Assembly (NCBI GenBank): GCA_025350405.1 | Contig: JANXXX010000156.1 | Coordinates: 1-59,146 of the forward strand | Reading direction: 5' to 3' | Length of the DNA stretch: 59,146 nt | Source of the DNA: Gallionella sp. | GTDB lineage: Bacteria; Pseudomonadota; Gammaproteobacteria; Burkholderiales; Gallionellaceae | Shown here: positions 9,048 to 20,130 of the stretch, one piece after another | How positions within the stretch are numbered: the first letter of the stretch is position 1 | Layout of the letters: each line of letters starts with the position of its first letter | Made by a program: the position numbers and the translations under genes | The notes under the pieces: model-generated | Seen by the model: only the letters and a program-made list of their open reading frames with translations | What the model was told of the DNA's origin: nothing | The model's database searches: none

Positions 9048-9699
9048 TGCATTGCTGCGCGGCGTGCTGCTGGCATGGCTGTTCGCCGCATCAGCCCATG
9101 CCGAGGGAATTTCCATCAATAAGGTAGAAATTAGTTTGGGCGAAGAGGGCTACCAACTTTTCGCCAGTTATGACATCAACTTGAACTCTGCGGTGAAACA
9201 GGCGTTGTCGCGCGGTACGCCGATTTATTTTGTCAGCGAATTTTCATTGACCCATGCCCGCTGGGGTTGGCTGGATACTGCGCAACAGGCTTTGAGGCGC
9301 AACCTGCCGCGTTATTTGGTGGGCGAGTCGCCGCTGACGCGTTGGTCCTGGCTGGATGAAGAGATTTTTAAGGGCGAACAGACAATCAAACTGTCTTACA
9401 GCGTATTGACCGGACGATACCGCATTTCGCGCGGAGCGCTGTTCCAGAATTTTGCCAGCCTTGAAGACGCAATAAACATGTTAACCAGGCAAAGTTCGAC
9501 GGCCATTTCAGCAGAGCTGGTGAAAAAGGACGGCAAATATATGGCGGCGGTGCGGCTGCGATTGGACATAGCGCAACTGCCCAAGCCATTGCAGGTGAAT
9601 GCACTGACCGATAATGATTGGACGCTAGATTCTGATTGGTATCGCTGGGTAATCAGCCCGGCAGGTACCGACATACACAGCGACGGCAAGGCAGAGTGA
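9022..9699 (+). CDS. DUF4390 family secreted protein
   Basis: This 225-residue protein matches the DUF4390 family, which is usually found directly upstream of an NtrY-like kinase and has no established function. I chose the ATG at 9022 because it places a signal peptide at the N-terminus (about residues 1-26, ending ASAHAEG). A longer frame from 8980 would put extra polar residues in front. The mature part has beta-rich segments such as YQLFASYDINLNSAVKQAL and repeated Trp-rich stretches (RWGWLD, RWSWLDEE). A periplasmic location is inferred, as is a possible role in signal input to the adjacent kinase. Confidence 0.85.
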   Translation: MHCCKKLLSALLRGVLLAWLFAASAHAEGISINKVEISLGEEGYQLFASYDINLNSAVKQALSRGTPIYFVSEFSLTHARWGWLDTAQQALRRNLPRYLVGESPLTRWSWLDEEIFKGEQTIKLSYSVLTGRYRISRGALFQNFASLEDAINMLTRQSSTAISAELVKKDGKYMAAVRLRLDIAQLPKPLQVNALTDNDWTLDSDWYRWVISPAGTDIHSDGKAE

Positions 9700-9706
9700 A
9701 CGCGCG

Positions 9707-11827
9707 GTGACCTATCTTATTTTTATTAGTGTTGTTGTCAGCTGTGCGTTGCTGTATTTGTTATCCAGCAGCAGCGCAAACACCGAAGGCTTTTCCATCA
9801 ATTATTATGGCTTGCTCGGCTTAACCGGCCTACTGGCATCGGGCTTGTTGGGATTGGTCGGCTATCAATTATGGCGGTTGCGCACCAAGCTTAAAAACAA
9901 GGTGTTTGGCGCCAAACTCACGCTGCGCCTGGTGTTGTTTTTTACACTGATTGCGGTGCTGCCAGGCGTTTTGATCTATGCAGTGTCAGTACAGTTTTTA
10001 GACAAAAGTATTGAATCGTGGTTTGACGTGCGCGTTGAAAAGGCCTTGGAGGGCGGGCTCAACCTCGGTAGAAGCGGCCTCGATAATAGTTTGAAGGAGC
10101 TTGCCAAAAAAACGCAATTTACTGCGGCGCTCTTGGCAGAAAAGCAGGTTGGACAATATCAACGTGCACTTAAGCCGTTGGTGGATGATGACGTGGCACA
10201 AGAGGCGGCCTTGTTCACCGTCAAGGGAAAATTGATTGCGTCCTCCTCTGGAGGCAATGCGCGCTTGCCGGACAAGCTGGATGAAGATTTGTTGCGCCTG
10301 ACGCTGATTAGAGGCGAATACGCGGTAATTGATACCTTGCCCAATAGGGAGTTGACGCTACTTGCGCTGGCGATGGTGAATTCCAAAACTCGAGCGGATG
10401 AACGGTACGTGTTGCAGTTTTCCCAGCCGGTGCCGAAGCAAATCGAGGCGGATGCAGAGACCGTACAAGCGGTGTATCGCGATTATCAGGAACTGACGCT
10501 TTCTCGCCTCGGGTTAAAACGGCTGTATGCAATCACCTTGACGCTGTCATTGTTGCTGGTGATGCTGACGGCGGTATCCGCTGCATTCTTTCTCAGTGAA
10601 AAGTTTGGATCGTCGCTGGAGGCGCTGGCAGAAGGGACGCGCGCGGTGGCGCAAGGCGATTTTACCGAGCAATATCCTATACGCAGTAGCGATGAGCTGG
10701 GCGCGTTAACCGGCTTGTTCAATCAGATGACACGCCAGTTGTTCGAGGCGAAACAGGCCAGCGAACAGCAACAGCGTATAGTGGAAAGTGCTAAAGTACA
10801 CTTGGAAAGCGTGTTGACCCACTTGTCCTCCGGTGTTCTGGCGCTGGATCATGATTTGCGCTTGCGCTCAGTGAATACCAGTGCCGCACAAATCCTCGCC
10901 GCGCCTTTGCATGAGATGCAGCGCATGTCGTTAAGTCAAATTGCTGAGAAGTACGGCTTGTTGAGGTCGTTCTGCCAGACAGTCATGGATGCCTTTAGCG
11001 AAACCGATAGCGGCGAATGGCAGCGGCAGATAGAGCGCCTGAGCAGAAATGGCACCCAGATTTTGCTGATGCGCGGGACGCGTTTGCCACAAGGTGGGGA
11101 GGCCGGCTATGTAGTGGTGTTTGATGATATCAGCCACTTGTTGCAGGCCGAGCGGCAGGCGGCATGGGGCGAAGTGGCGCGACGGCTGGCGCATGAAATC
11201 AGGAATCCGCTCACTCCGATACAGCTTTCGGCAGAACGTTTGCAGCACAGGCTTAGCGACAAGCTCGATGAAGCCGATGCAAAACTATTGCGGCGCGCCA
11301 CGCAAACCATTGTCAGCCAGGTCGCCGCGATGAAAAACATGGTCAGCGATTTTGCCAATTATGCGCGCGGCCCGGCATTAAAACTGTCGCGTCTGGACGT
11401 GCATAAGCTGATCAAGGAAGTGCTGGGCTTGTATGAAACGGGCGCCATTCTTATCGTATTGAAGCTGGACGCACCGCACAGCGAAGTCAACGGAGACGCG
11501 ACCCGCTTGCGGCAGGTCATCCACAACCTGCTGCAAAATGCGCAAGACGCGTTGCAGGGTATCGCGCAACCGAAAATAACCTTGCGAACGGAAACGCAAA
11601 ACAGGGAGATTCATTTGCAGGTCGAGGACAATGGCGCGGGCTTTTCAGAGGGCGTGCTGTCGCGCGCCTTTGAACCATATATGACGACCAAAGCGAAGGG
11701 TACCGGATTGGGACTGGCAATCGTGAAAAAGATAGTGGAAGAACATGGCGGACACATCACCATTGAAAATAACGTGAACGGCGGGGCACGGGTCAGTATT
11801 GTTCTGCCGCTGGTTGAGGAGACATAA
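9707..11827 (+). CDS. NtrY-like membrane sensor histidine kinase
   Basis: This is the sensor of a two-component system, 706 residues, starting with GTG at 9707. Two N-terminal hydrophobic segments (about 1-20 and 28-50) and a third near residue 90 precede a periplasmic or extracytoplasmic region. Another membrane segment lies near residues 275-300. It is followed by a HAMP domain, a PAS-like domain (about 365-480), and the phosphoacceptor motif RRLAHEIRNPLTP with H496. The ATPase domain has an N box (IHNLLQNAQDAL) and a G box (KGTGLGLAIVKKI). Domain order matches NtrY kinases, which respond to redox or nitrogen-related cues. The cognate regulator starts at the last base of this stop codon. 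Confidence 0.92.
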   Translation: MTYLIFISVVVSCALLYLLSSSSANTEGFSINYYGLLGLTGLLASGLLGLVGYQLWRLRTKLKNKVFGAKLTLRLVLFFTLIAVLPGVLIYAVSVQFLDKSIESWFDVRVEKALEGGLNLGRSGLDNSLKELAKKTQFTAALLAEKQVGQYQRALKPLVDDDVAQEAALFTVKGKLIASSSGGNARLPDKLDEDLLRLTLIRGEYAVIDTLPNRELTLLALAMVNSKTRADERYVLQFSQPVPKQIEADAETVQAVYRDYQELTLSRLGLKRLYAITLTLSLLLVMLTAVSAAFFLSEKFGSSLEALAEGTRAVAQGDFTEQYPIRSSDELGALTGLFNQMTRQLFEAKQASEQQQRIVESAKVHLESVLTHLSSGVLALDHDLRLRSVNTSAAQILAAPLHEMQRMSLSQIAEKYGLLRSFCQTVMDAFSETDSGEWQRQIERLSRNGTQILLMRGTRLPQGGEAGYVVVFDDISHLLQAERQAAWGEVARRLAHEIRNPLTPIQLSAERLQHRLSDKLDEADAKLLRRATQTIVSQVAAMKNMVSDFANYARGPALKLSRLDVHKLIKEVLGLYETGAILIVLKLDAPHSEVNGDATRLRQVIHNLLQNAQDALQGIAQPKITLRTETQNREIHLQVEDNGAGFSEGVLSRAFEPYMTTKAKGTGLGLAIVKKIVEEHGGHITIENNVNGGARVSIVLPLVEET

Positions 11828-12474
11828 TGGAAAGCAAACAAATTTTGGTAGTGGATGATGAAATCGGCATCCGCGAGTTGTTATCGGAAATCCTGTTTGA
11901 TGAGGGGTATCAGGTTTCTTTGGCCGAAAATGCCGAACAGGCGCGCGCCTATCGGATCGACAACGAACCTGACCTGGTGTTGCTCGATATCTGGATGCCG
12001 GACACCGATGGCATCGCCTTGCTCAAGGAATGGGTCGAGCAGGATTTATTGACTATGCCGGTGGTGATGATGTCGGGACACGGTACGATAGAAACGGCGG
12101 TCGAGGCGACACGCATCGGCGCGGTGGATTTTCTGGAAAAACCGATTGCGCTGCAAAAGCTGCTCAGTACCATTGCTAAAGCGATCAGGAATGATGCACC
12201 CAAGCCGCAGTCCCAGACGGTTGAAGCGCAAGGCCAAAAAGTCGCCTTGAGTATTGATGGACAGGCGCTGCCGATTTTTCTGCCGCTGGATTTGCCTTTG
12301 CGCGAAGCGCGCGACCATTTTGACGCGCTTTACTTTGATTACCATTTGCGCAAAGAAGTCGGAAATGTCTCGCGGGTGGCCGACAAGGTCGGGCTGGAGC
12401 GCACCCATCTTTATCGCAAACTCAAGCAACTGGGTATTAAATTCGCCAAAAAGGGCGGCGCGGACGAGGCTTAG
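11827..12474 (+). CDS. NtrX-like response regulator lacking the AAA+ domain
   Basis: The protein is only 215 residues. Residues 1-120 form a receiver domain with phosphoacceptor D54 in VLLDIWMPDTDG and the conserved lysine in FLEKPI. Residues about 155-210 match the C-terminus of NtrX (LPLREARDHFDALY, then a Fis-type helix-turn-helix in SRVADKVGLERTHLYRKLKQLG). The roughly 230-residue sigma54-activating AAA+ domain of canonical NtrX is absent, with a short linker in its place. The frame is intact, so this looks like a stable shortened architecture, not a decayed gene. It should bind DNA but cannot activate sigma54 polymerase (inference). It is coupled to the kinase gene by a one-base overlap. 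Confidence 0.9.
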   Translation: MESKQILVVDDEIGIRELLSEILFDEGYQVSLAENAEQARAYRIDNEPDLVLLDIWMPDTDGIALLKEWVEQDLLTMPVVMMSGHGTIETAVEATRIGAVDFLEKPIALQKLLSTIAKAIRNDAPKPQSQTVEAQGQKVALSIDGQALPIFLPLDLPLREARDHFDALYFDYHLRKEVGNVSRVADKVGLERTHLYRKLKQLGIKFAKKGGADEA

Positions 12475-12649
12475 CAGACAAGCCATATCCCCCAGCTGAC
12501 GATAAGCTAACAGCGTGGCGGTTGCCCTAAACGGGGGGCTGCGGCATAATTGCAGACCCAAACGAATTCAGGGCACCCTAATGAAGCTCAACGGGGTGTA
12601 CTCCACTACAAACCAAATCCCGCGAGGATGTATTAAGAGGTAATGAAAA

Positions 12650-14665
12650 ATGGCCGCAACGCGTAGCGTCACCCCACCGAAGTTTAACGACACAACCGGC
12701 GCGATTCGCGCCCTGGCGATGGACGCCGTGCAGAAGGCTAATTCCGGCCACCCGGGTGCACCGATGGGCATGGCGGAGATCGCCGAGGTGTTGTGGAACC
12801 ACCACCTGCGCCACAATCCCGCCAACCCGAAATGGGCAGACCGTGACCGCTTCGTGCAGTCCAACGGCCACGGCTCGATGCTGATCTATGCATTGTTGCA
12901 CCTGACCGGCTATGACTTGCCGATGGATGAGATAAAACGCTTCCGCCAGATGCATTCCAAGACTCCCGGCCACCCGGAATACGGCTATACCGTTGGCGTG
13001 GAAACCACCACCGGTCCGTTGGGTCAGGGCATCACCAATGCCGTCGGCATGGCAATGGCCGAGAAACTGCTGGCCAACGAATTCAACAAACCCGGCCACA
13101 CCATCGTCGACCACCACACTTATGTGTTCATGGGCGACGGCTGCATGATGGAAGGCATTTCGCACGAAGCCTGTGCGCTTGCGGGTACCTGGGGTCTGGG
13201 CAAGCTGATCGCGTTCTGGGACGACAACGACATCTCCATCGACGGCCATGTCGGCGGCTGGTTCACCGACAACACCCCGAAGCGTTTCGAGGCATACGGC
13301 TGGCATGTGATTGCCGATGTGCAGGGTCATGATCCTGCCGCGATCGACGCCGCGATCAAGGCTGCCAAGGCCGTGACCGACAAGCCCACGCTGATCTGCT
13401 GCAAGACCATTATCGGCGCCGGCTCACCGAACAAGGAAGGCACCCATGACGTGCATGGCGCGGCACTGGGCGATGCCGAGATCGCCTCAACCCGAGCGCA
13501 CATCGGCTGGAAATATCTGCCGTTCGAGATTCCCAAGCACGTGTATGAAGCATGGGATGCGCGCACCAAGGGCGAAGGGCTGGAAAAGCTGTGGAACAAC
13601 AAGTTTGCCGAATACAAAAAAGCCTTTCCGAAAGAAGCAGCCGAATTTTCGCGCCGCATGAAGGGTGACCTGCCCGCCAACTGGACAGAGCACGCCGCCA
13701 AGGCGATCGCGCAGATCAATGAGAAGGGCGAGACCATCGCCACGCGCAAGGCTTCGCAGAACGCCATCAATGCACTGGTTCCGGCGCTGCCTGAATTCCT
13801 CGGCGGTTCCGCCGACTTGACCGGCTCCAACCTGACCAACTGGACCGGCGCGCATCACGTGCACGGCACCAAGCCCGGCAATTACATCAGCTACGGCGTG
13901 CGCGAATTCGGCATGTCGCACATCATGAACGGCATGGCGCTACACGGCGGCCTGTTGCCGTTCGGCGGCACCTTCCTGATGTTCTCGGAATATGCGCGCA
14001 ATGCCTTGCGCATGTCGGCCTTGATGAAGCAGCGCGTTATTTACGTGTACACCCACGACTCCATCGGTCTGGGCGAAGACGGCCCGACGCACCAACCGGT
14101 CGAGCAGACCACCACCTTGCGCTTTATCCCCAATATGGACACTTGGCGTCCGTGCGACACCGTCGAATCAATCGTGTCCTGGGTGTGCGCAGTCGAGCGC
14201 CAGACCGGACCATCCTCATTGATTTTCAGCCGCCAGAACCTGGCGTTCCAGAAGCGCGACGCGGCGCAGATCGCCAACATCCGCAAGGGCGGCTATGTGC
14301 TGTCTGAGGCTGCGGGCGGCAAGCCTAAAGCCATCATCATCGCCACCGGTTCCGAAGTGGATCTGGCGATGAAGGCGCAGGCGGCATTGGCAACCGAAGG
14401 TATTAATGTGCGCGTGGTGTCGATGCCGTCGACCAACGTATTCGACCGTCAGGATCAGGCTTACAAAGATAGCGTGCTGCTCAAGGGCGTCAAGCGCGTC
14501 GCAGTGGAAGCTGGCGTGACCGGTCTCTGGTACAAGTATGTCGGGCTGGAAGGCGCGGTGATCGGCATGGATTGCTTCGGCGAATCCGCACCGGCACCTG
14601 AACTGTTCAAGCACTTCGGTTTTACTACAGAGAACGTAGTGAAAACCGTCAAGAGCGTGCTCTAA
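12650..14665 (+). CDS. tkt: Transketolase
   Basis: This thiamine diphosphate enzyme moves two-carbon units between sugar phosphates in the pentose phosphate and Calvin cycles. The protein is 671 residues, the typical length. The cofactor-binding motif begins with GDG at 162-164 ([13 protein letters not shown]). The pyrimidine domain has [12 protein letters not shown] and [18 protein letters not shown], which are transketolase signatures, and a C-terminal domain follows. An AGAGGT-type ribosome binding site lies upstream of the ATG. It opens a run of carbon-metabolism genes (tkt-gap-pgk-pyk-fba), which suggests a role in the Calvin cycle here. Confidence 0.97.
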   Translation: MAATRSVTPPKFNDTTGAIRALAMDAVQKANSGHPGAPMGMAEIAEVLWNHHLRHNPANPKWADRDRFVQSNGHGSMLIYALLHLTGYDLPMDEIKRFRQMHSKTPGHPEYGYTVGVETTTGPLGQGITNAVGMAMAEKLLANEFNKPGHTIVDHHTYVFMGDGCMMEGISHEACALAGTWGLGKLIAFWDDNDISIDGHVGGWFTDNTPKRFEAYGWHVIADVQGHDPAAIDAAIKAAKAVTDKPTLICCKTIIGAGSPNKEGTHDVHGAALGDAEIASTRAHIGWKYLPFEIPKHVYEAWDARTKGEGLEKLWNNKFAEYKKAFPKEAAEFSRRMKGDLPANWTEHAAKAIAQINEKGETIATRKASQNAINALVPALPEFLGGSADLTGSNLTNWTGAHHVHGTKPGNYISYGVREFGMSHIMNGMALHGGLLPFGGTFLMFSEYARNALRMSALMKQRVIYVYTHDSIGLGEDGPTHQPVEQTTTLRFIPNMDTWRPCDTVESIVSWVCAVERQTGPSSLIFSRQNLAFQKRDAAQIANIRKGGYVLSEAAGGKPKAIIIATGSEVDLAMKAQAALATEGINVRVVSMPSTNVFDRQDQAYKDSVLLKGVKRVAVEAGVTGLWYKYVGLEGAVIGMDCFGESAPAPELFKHFGFTTENVVKTVKSVL

Positions 14666-14681
14666 AAAATTTTTACATTAA

Positions 14682-15701
<1,020 letters not shown>

Positions 15702-15711
15702 TCCGTTTCGT

Positions 15712-15739
15712 GTAAGGGCTGGCTGATGTCAGCCTTTAC
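15712..15739 (+). other. Hairpin in the gap-pgk spacer
   Basis: A 10-bp stem (15712-15721 with 15730-15739, one G:U pair) encloses an 8-base loop. No T-tract follows, so it is unlikely to be a full intrinsic terminator. It may mark an mRNA processing or partial attenuation point between gap and pgk (inference). Confidence 0.4.
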
Positions 15740-15769
15740 GCTTGTTAGTTTGTAGCAAAAGGAAAAAAC

Positions 15770-16969
15770 ATGTCTGTTATTAAAATGACCGATCTGGATA
15801 TCAAGGGCAAACGCGTCCTGATCCGCGCGGATCTCAATGTACCTGTCAAAGATGGCAAGGTGACCTCCGATGCTCGCATCACTGCATCGATGGCGACTAT
15901 CAACTTTGCGCTCAAAGCCGGCGCGAAAGTGATGGTGACTTCACATCTGGGCAGGCCAGAAGAAGGCGTTTACTCAGAAGAGAACTCGCTCAAACCGGTC
16001 GCCAATGTCATTGCCAACAAGCTGGGCAAGCCGGTGCGCCTGATCAAGGATTGGGTGAATGGCGGGTTCAATGTGGCCGATGGCGAATTGGTGTTGCTGG
16101 AAAATTGCCGCTTCAACAAGGGCGAAAAGAAAAGCACCGAAGAAACGGCCCGCAAATATGCAGCGTTGTGCGATGTGTTCGTGATGGATGCCTTCGGCAC
16201 GGCGCATCGAGCCGAAGCGTCAACACACGGTGTGGCGAAATATGCGCCCATGGCTGCCGCAGGTATCTTGCTGACTCAAGAGCTGGAAGCATTGACCAAG
16301 GCGTTGCTCAGCCCCGCGCGGCCGATGGTGGCTATCGTCGGCGGCAGCAAGGTTTCGACCAAGCTGACCGTGCTGGAAAGCCTGTCGGAAAAAGTGGATC
16401 AGATGGTAGTCGGCGGTGGTATCGCCAACACCTTCCTCAAGGCGACCGGTCATCCGGTTGGCAAATCGCTGTGCGAAAATGATCTGGTTCCAACCGCACA
16501 AGCGTTGCTGGAAAAAATGTCGGCACGCGGCGCCAGCATTCCGATCGCTACCGATGTCGTGGTCGGCAAAGCAGCACCGTTTGTGGCCGGCAACGAAAAC
16601 ACCCCGGCGATTCTGAAATCGGCGCATGACGTAGCCGATGATGAAATGATCTTTGACATCGGCCCGCAGTCGGCGCAAGCGATAGCCGACATCATCATGA
16701 AGGCAGGCACGGTGGTGTGGAACGGCCCGGTCGGTGTATTCGAGTTCGACCAGTTCGGCGCGGGCACGAAAACGATCGCGATGGCGATCGCCGAAACCAA
16801 AGCGTTCACCTTGGCCGGTGGCGGCGACACGATCGCCGCAATCCAGAAGTACGACATCTATGACAAAGTGTCTTACATCTCTACCGCTGGCGGCGCGTTC
16901 CTGGAGTTCCTCGAAGGCAAGAAATTGCCTGCCGTGGAAATTCTGGAACAACGTGCCAATCAACCATAA
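15770..16969 (+). CDS. pgk: Phosphoglycerate kinase
   Basis: This enzyme transfers phosphate between ATP and 3-phosphoglycerate. The protein is 399 residues. The start [20 protein letters not shown] carries the family signature RADLNVP for substrate binding, and MVTSHLGRP follows. The C-terminal nucleotide-binding domain has [10 protein letters not shown], the [14 protein letters not shown] segment and GGGDTIAA. The gene is preceded by an AAAAGGAA ribosome binding site and lies between gap and pyk. In this context it can serve both Calvin cycle reduction and glycolysis. Confidence 0.97.
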   Translation: MSVIKMTDLDIKGKRVLIRADLNVPVKDGKVTSDARITASMATINFALKAGAKVMVTSHLGRPEEGVYSEENSLKPVANVIANKLGKPVRLIKDWVNGGFNVADGELVLLENCRFNKGEKKSTEETARKYAALCDVFVMDAFGTAHRAEASTHGVAKYAPMAAAGILLTQELEALTKALLSPARPMVAIVGGSKVSTKLTVLESLSEKVDQMVVGGGIANTFLKATGHPVGKSLCENDLVPTAQALLEKMSARGASIPIATDVVVGKAAPFVAGNENTPAILKSAHDVADDEMIFDIGPQSAQAIADIIMKAGTVVWNGPVGVFEFDQFGAGTKTIAMAIAETKAFTLAGGGDTIAAIQKYDIYDKVSYISTAGGAFLEFLEGKKLPAVEILEQRANQP

Positions 16970-17008
16970 GAAGAAACACCGGCAACAACAACAGGAAATA
17001 AAAAACAC

Positions 17009-18448
17009 ATGCTGCGTAGAACAAAAATAGTTGCAACGCTGGGACCCGCTTCCAGTGATCAAAAAGTACTGGAGCAAATGATACGTGCCGGAGTCGATCT
17101 GGTGCGCATGAATTTTTCGCATGGCTCTGCACAAGACCACATGAAGCGTGCCGAAACCGTGCGCGCTGCCGCCAAGGCATGCGGGCGCACAGTGGGCATC
17201 CTGGCAGATTTGCAGGGACCAAAAATACGCGTGCGTAAATTCGAAAATGACAAGATCGTGTTGAACAACGGTGATACTTTCATCCTGGACGCTGCACTGG
17301 AGGGCTTGGGCAACCAGGAGCGCGTCGGTCTCGATTACAAGGAGTTGCCCAACGATGTCAGCGAAGGCACAGTATTGTTGCTCAACGACGGCATGCTGGA
17401 ATTCCACGTGACGGGTGTCAAAGGTACCCAGGTTATTTGCAAAGTGGTACGCGGTGGCGTGTTGTCCAACAACAAGGGCATCAATCGCAAGGGCGGCGGC
17501 TTGACCGCTCCAGCCTTGACCGACAAGGACAAGGAAGACATCAAGACCGCCGCACTGATCAAGGCGGATTACCTCGCAGTGTCATTCCCGCGCACCGGCG
17601 AAGACATGCGCATGGCGCGCGAGCTGATGCACGCCGCAGGCGGCAAGAGTCTGCTGATGGCCAAGATCGAGCGTGCCGAAGCGATTTCGGCATTGGGCGA
17701 CATCATCGATGCCTCGGATGCCATCATGGTGGCGCGCGGCGACTTGAGCGTGGAAGTCGGCGACGCCGCTGTGCCCGGTTTGCAAAAACGCATGATCAAA
17801 ATGGCGCGTGAAAAAAACCGCTTGGTGATCACCGCCACACAAATGATGGAATCGATGATCACCAACCCGATTCCGACGCGTGCGGAAGTCTCGGACGTGG
17901 CGAATGCTGTATTGGACGGCACCGATGCGGTGATGTTGTCGGCGGAAACCGCAGTGGGCGACTATCCGGTCGAAACCATCGAAGCGATGGCGCGTATCTG
18001 CCTCAAGGCCGAGGCTGAAGGCGATGACTATGCGATCGACCGGCGCACCATCTCACAAAAATTCACACGTATCGACCAATCGATCGCGATGTCGGCATTG
18101 TTTGCCGCTTCGCATTTGAAGGTAAAAGCGATCGTCGCGCTGACACAATCCGGCTCGACACCGCTGTGGATGTCGCGCCTGAATGCCGGTGTGCCGATCT
18201 TTGCGATGACCCCGTTGCAAGAAACCTTGAGCAAGGTGACATTGTTCAGCGGTGTGCACCCGATCGCCTTCAAGAGCATCTCAAAAGACCAGCACCAGGC
18301 ATTGCGCGATGCAGAAGACGAGCTGGTGCGCTTGAAGATGGTTACAAAAGGCGACTTGATGGTGATGACGATAGGCGAAGCAATCGGTCAATCAGGGCAC
18401 ACCAACACGATGAAGATCGTCAAGGTCGGCGATCACCACAAGCACTAA
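17009..18448 (+). CDS. pyk: Pyruvate kinase
   Basis: This enzyme makes pyruvate and ATP from phosphoenolpyruvate. The protein is 479 residues. The barrel domain begins RRTKIVATLGPASSD and has RMNFSHGS, LADLQGPKIRV and the active-site segment LMAKIERAEAI with the catalytic lysine. ITATQMMESMI and DAVMLSAETAVGDYP follow, and then the C-terminal domain. Its position between pgk and fba means pyruvate supply is encoded with the sugar-phosphate enzymes. Spacing to pgk is 39 bp and no terminator is visible between them. Confidence 0.97.
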   Translation: MLRRTKIVATLGPASSDQKVLEQMIRAGVDLVRMNFSHGSAQDHMKRAETVRAAAKACGRTVGILADLQGPKIRVRKFENDKIVLNNGDTFILDAALEGLGNQERVGLDYKELPNDVSEGTVLLLNDGMLEFHVTGVKGTQVICKVVRGGVLSNNKGINRKGGGLTAPALTDKDKEDIKTAALIKADYLAVSFPRTGEDMRMARELMHAAGGKSLLMAKIERAEAISALGDIIDASDAIMVARGDLSVEVGDAAVPGLQKRMIKMAREKNRLVITATQMMESMITNPIPTRAEVSDVANAVLDGTDAVMLSAETAVGDYPVETIEAMARICLKAEAEGDDYAIDRRTISQKFTRIDQSIAMSALFAASHLKVKAIVALTQSGSTPLWMSRLNAGVPIFAMTPLQETLSKVTLFSGVHPIAFKSISKDQHQALRDAEDELVRLKMVTKGDLMVMTIGEAIGQSGHTNTMKIVKVGDHHKH

Positions 18449-18540
18449 ATGGTAGAACAAAATATTTATTGGAATTAAACTGCGGCTCAGGATTATTGGA
18501 ACGCAACACCCAGCTTTGAATTTTTATTGAGGAGAAAAAA

Positions 18541-19605
18541 ATGGCTTTAGTATCTTTGCGTCAATTACTCGATCACGCTGCGGAAAACGGCTACGGTTTG
18601 CCCGCGTTCAACGTGAACAATCTCGAACAAGTCAAAGCGATCATGGAAGCGGCTGATGAATGCAACAGTCCGGTGATCATGCAGGGTTCCGCTGGTGCGC
18701 GCAAATATGCCGGCGAGGCATTCCTGCGCCACCTGATCGCGGCGGCGGTGGAAGCGTATCCGCATATCCCGGTGGTGATGCACCAGGATCACGGCGCATC
18801 TCCGGCGGTATGTATCAATGCGATTAAATCCGGTTTCTCCAGCGTGATGATGGACGGCTCGCTGAAGGAAGATGCCAAGACACCCGCCTCTTTCGAATAC
18901 AACGTTGACGTTACCCGTCGCGTAGTCGAGATGTCGCATGCGGTAGGTGTTTCTGTGGAAGGCGAGCTGGGCTGTCTGGGTTCGTTGGAAAGCGGTATGG
19001 GTGAAAAGGAAGACGGCCACGGCGCTGAAGGTGTACTGACCCACGACCAACTGCTGACCGACCCGGAAGAAGCCGCGCAGTTCGTGCGCCAAACCGGCGT
19101 GGACGCATTGGCCATCGCCATCGGCACTTCGCACGGCGCATACAAGTTCACCAAGCCACCCACAGGAGAGACCTTGGCGATCGGCCGCATCAAGGAAATC
19201 CATGCGCGCATTCCCAACACCCATCTGGTGATGCACGGGTCATCTTCGGTGCCGCAAGAATGGCTGAAGATTATCAACGAATTCGGCGGCGACATGGGTG
19301 TAACTTACGGCGTGCCGGTGTCGGAAATCGTCGAAGGCATCAAACACGGCGTGCGCAAGATCAACATCGACACCGACCTGCGCATGGCCTCCAGCGGTTC
19401 GGTGCGCCGCTATCTGGCGCAGAACCCCAAGGACTTTGACCCGCGCAAGTTCCTCGCGGCGTCCACCAAGGCGATGAAAGAGATTTGCAAGGCGCGCTAT
19501 GAAGCTTTCGGTTGTGCCGGTCAAGCGGGCAAGATCAAGCCGATTTCGCTGGACGCGATGGCAAGCCGCTATGCCAAGGGTGAGTTGAAGGCGATTGTCA
19601 AGTAA
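18541..19605 (+). CDS. fba: Fructose-bisphosphate aldolase, class II (CbbA type)
   Basis: This zinc enzyme interconverts fructose-1,6-bisphosphate with two triose phosphates, and can also act on sedoheptulose bisphosphate in the Calvin cycle. The protein is 354 residues. Zinc-binding and active-site regions are visible as [29 protein letters not shown] and [13 protein letters not shown], with [10 protein letters not shown] near the end. A strong GAGGAG ribosome binding site precedes the ATG. It closes the tkt-gap-pgk-pyk-fba run. The length and motifs resemble the CbbA branch found in autotrophic Proteobacteria (family inference). Confidence 0.96.
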   Translation: MALVSLRQLLDHAAENGYGLPAFNVNNLEQVKAIMEAADECNSPVIMQGSAGARKYAGEAFLRHLIAAAVEAYPHIPVVMHQDHGASPAVCINAIKSGFSSVMMDGSLKEDAKTPASFEYNVDVTRRVVEMSHAVGVSVEGELGCLGSLESGMGEKEDGHGAEGVLTHDQLLTDPEEAAQFVRQTGVDALAIAIGTSHGAYKFTKPPTGETLAIGRIKEIHARIPNTHLVMHGSSSVPQEWLKIINEFGGDMGVTYGVPVSEIVEGIKHGVRKINIDTDLRMASSGSVRRYLAQNPKDFDPRKFLAASTKAMKEICKARYEAFGCAGQAGKIKPISLDAMASRYAKGELKAIVK

Positions 19606-19619
19606 TTCACAGAGGTAAA

Positions 19620-19638
19620 CCCCCGGCTATGCCGGGGG
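19620..19638. other. GC-rich hairpin after fba
   Basis: A perfect 8-bp stem, CCCCCGGC paired with GCCGGGGG, encloses a 3-base loop 15 bp after the fba stop. No T-tract follows. Two readings are possible: a stem that ends or stabilises the fba transcript, or the left-end hairpin of the decayed IS200-like element just downstream. IS200/IS605 elements use such subterminal hairpins (family knowledge). Confidence 0.5.
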
Positions 19639-19707
19639 ACTTACAAAGGTTTGATCTATGCCTCGGTGAGAGTGAATCTGTAATCTCGACCAAGGGATGG
19701 AGATTCA

Positions 19708-20130
19708 CAATAATAAGGTTACCAGAGTTTAAGTCATACGAGACGGGACTGTAAGTATCACGTATTTATACCGAAGAAACGGAAGAAGCGGATATTCGGA
19801 GTGCTGCGTCAGCACCTTGGAGAAGTATTCCGGGAGCTGGCGAAGCACAAGAAAGCTCAGATAGTAGAAGGGTGTTTGATGGGAGTCCACATGTGCATCA
19901 GCATACCGCCGAAGTATGCGGTGTCGAATGTAATGGGCTGCATCAAGGGCAAGTGCAATAACGATAGCAAGACGTTTCAGAGGGCCGGAGCGGAATTTTA
20001 GCGGGGAGGTGTATTGGGCTCGCGAATACTTTGTCTTAACAGCTGGGTTCGATGAAACAATGGTCAGAGCATACATCCGTAACCAAGAAGATGAGGATGA
20101 ACGGTATGATCAGATGAAACTAGGGGTGTA
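19708..20130 (+). pseudogene. Decayed IS200-like transposase
   Basis: Remnant of a Y1-type (IS200/IS605 family) transposase. One frame gives CKYHVFIPKKRKKRIFG and continues through LRQHLGEVFRELAKHKKAQI and SIPPKYAVSNVMGCIKGK to a stop at 20001. The end of the protein (YWAREYFVLTAGFDETMVRAYI and EDEDERYDQMKLG) is found in another frame from 20009. Compared with the usual family sequence, one codon is missing in YHVVFIPK, the stretch between the KGK motif and the HFWARGYF motif is degenerate or deleted, and no intact start codon remains. It is clearly inactive. The right end is cut by an IS4-like remnant on the other strand. Confidence 0.85.

Noticed and set aside
16220-17407. Open frame of 395 codons on the minus strand across pgk and pyk
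   Set aside because: It lies opposite two well-supported genes and contains low-complexity Cys/Phe-rich stretches.
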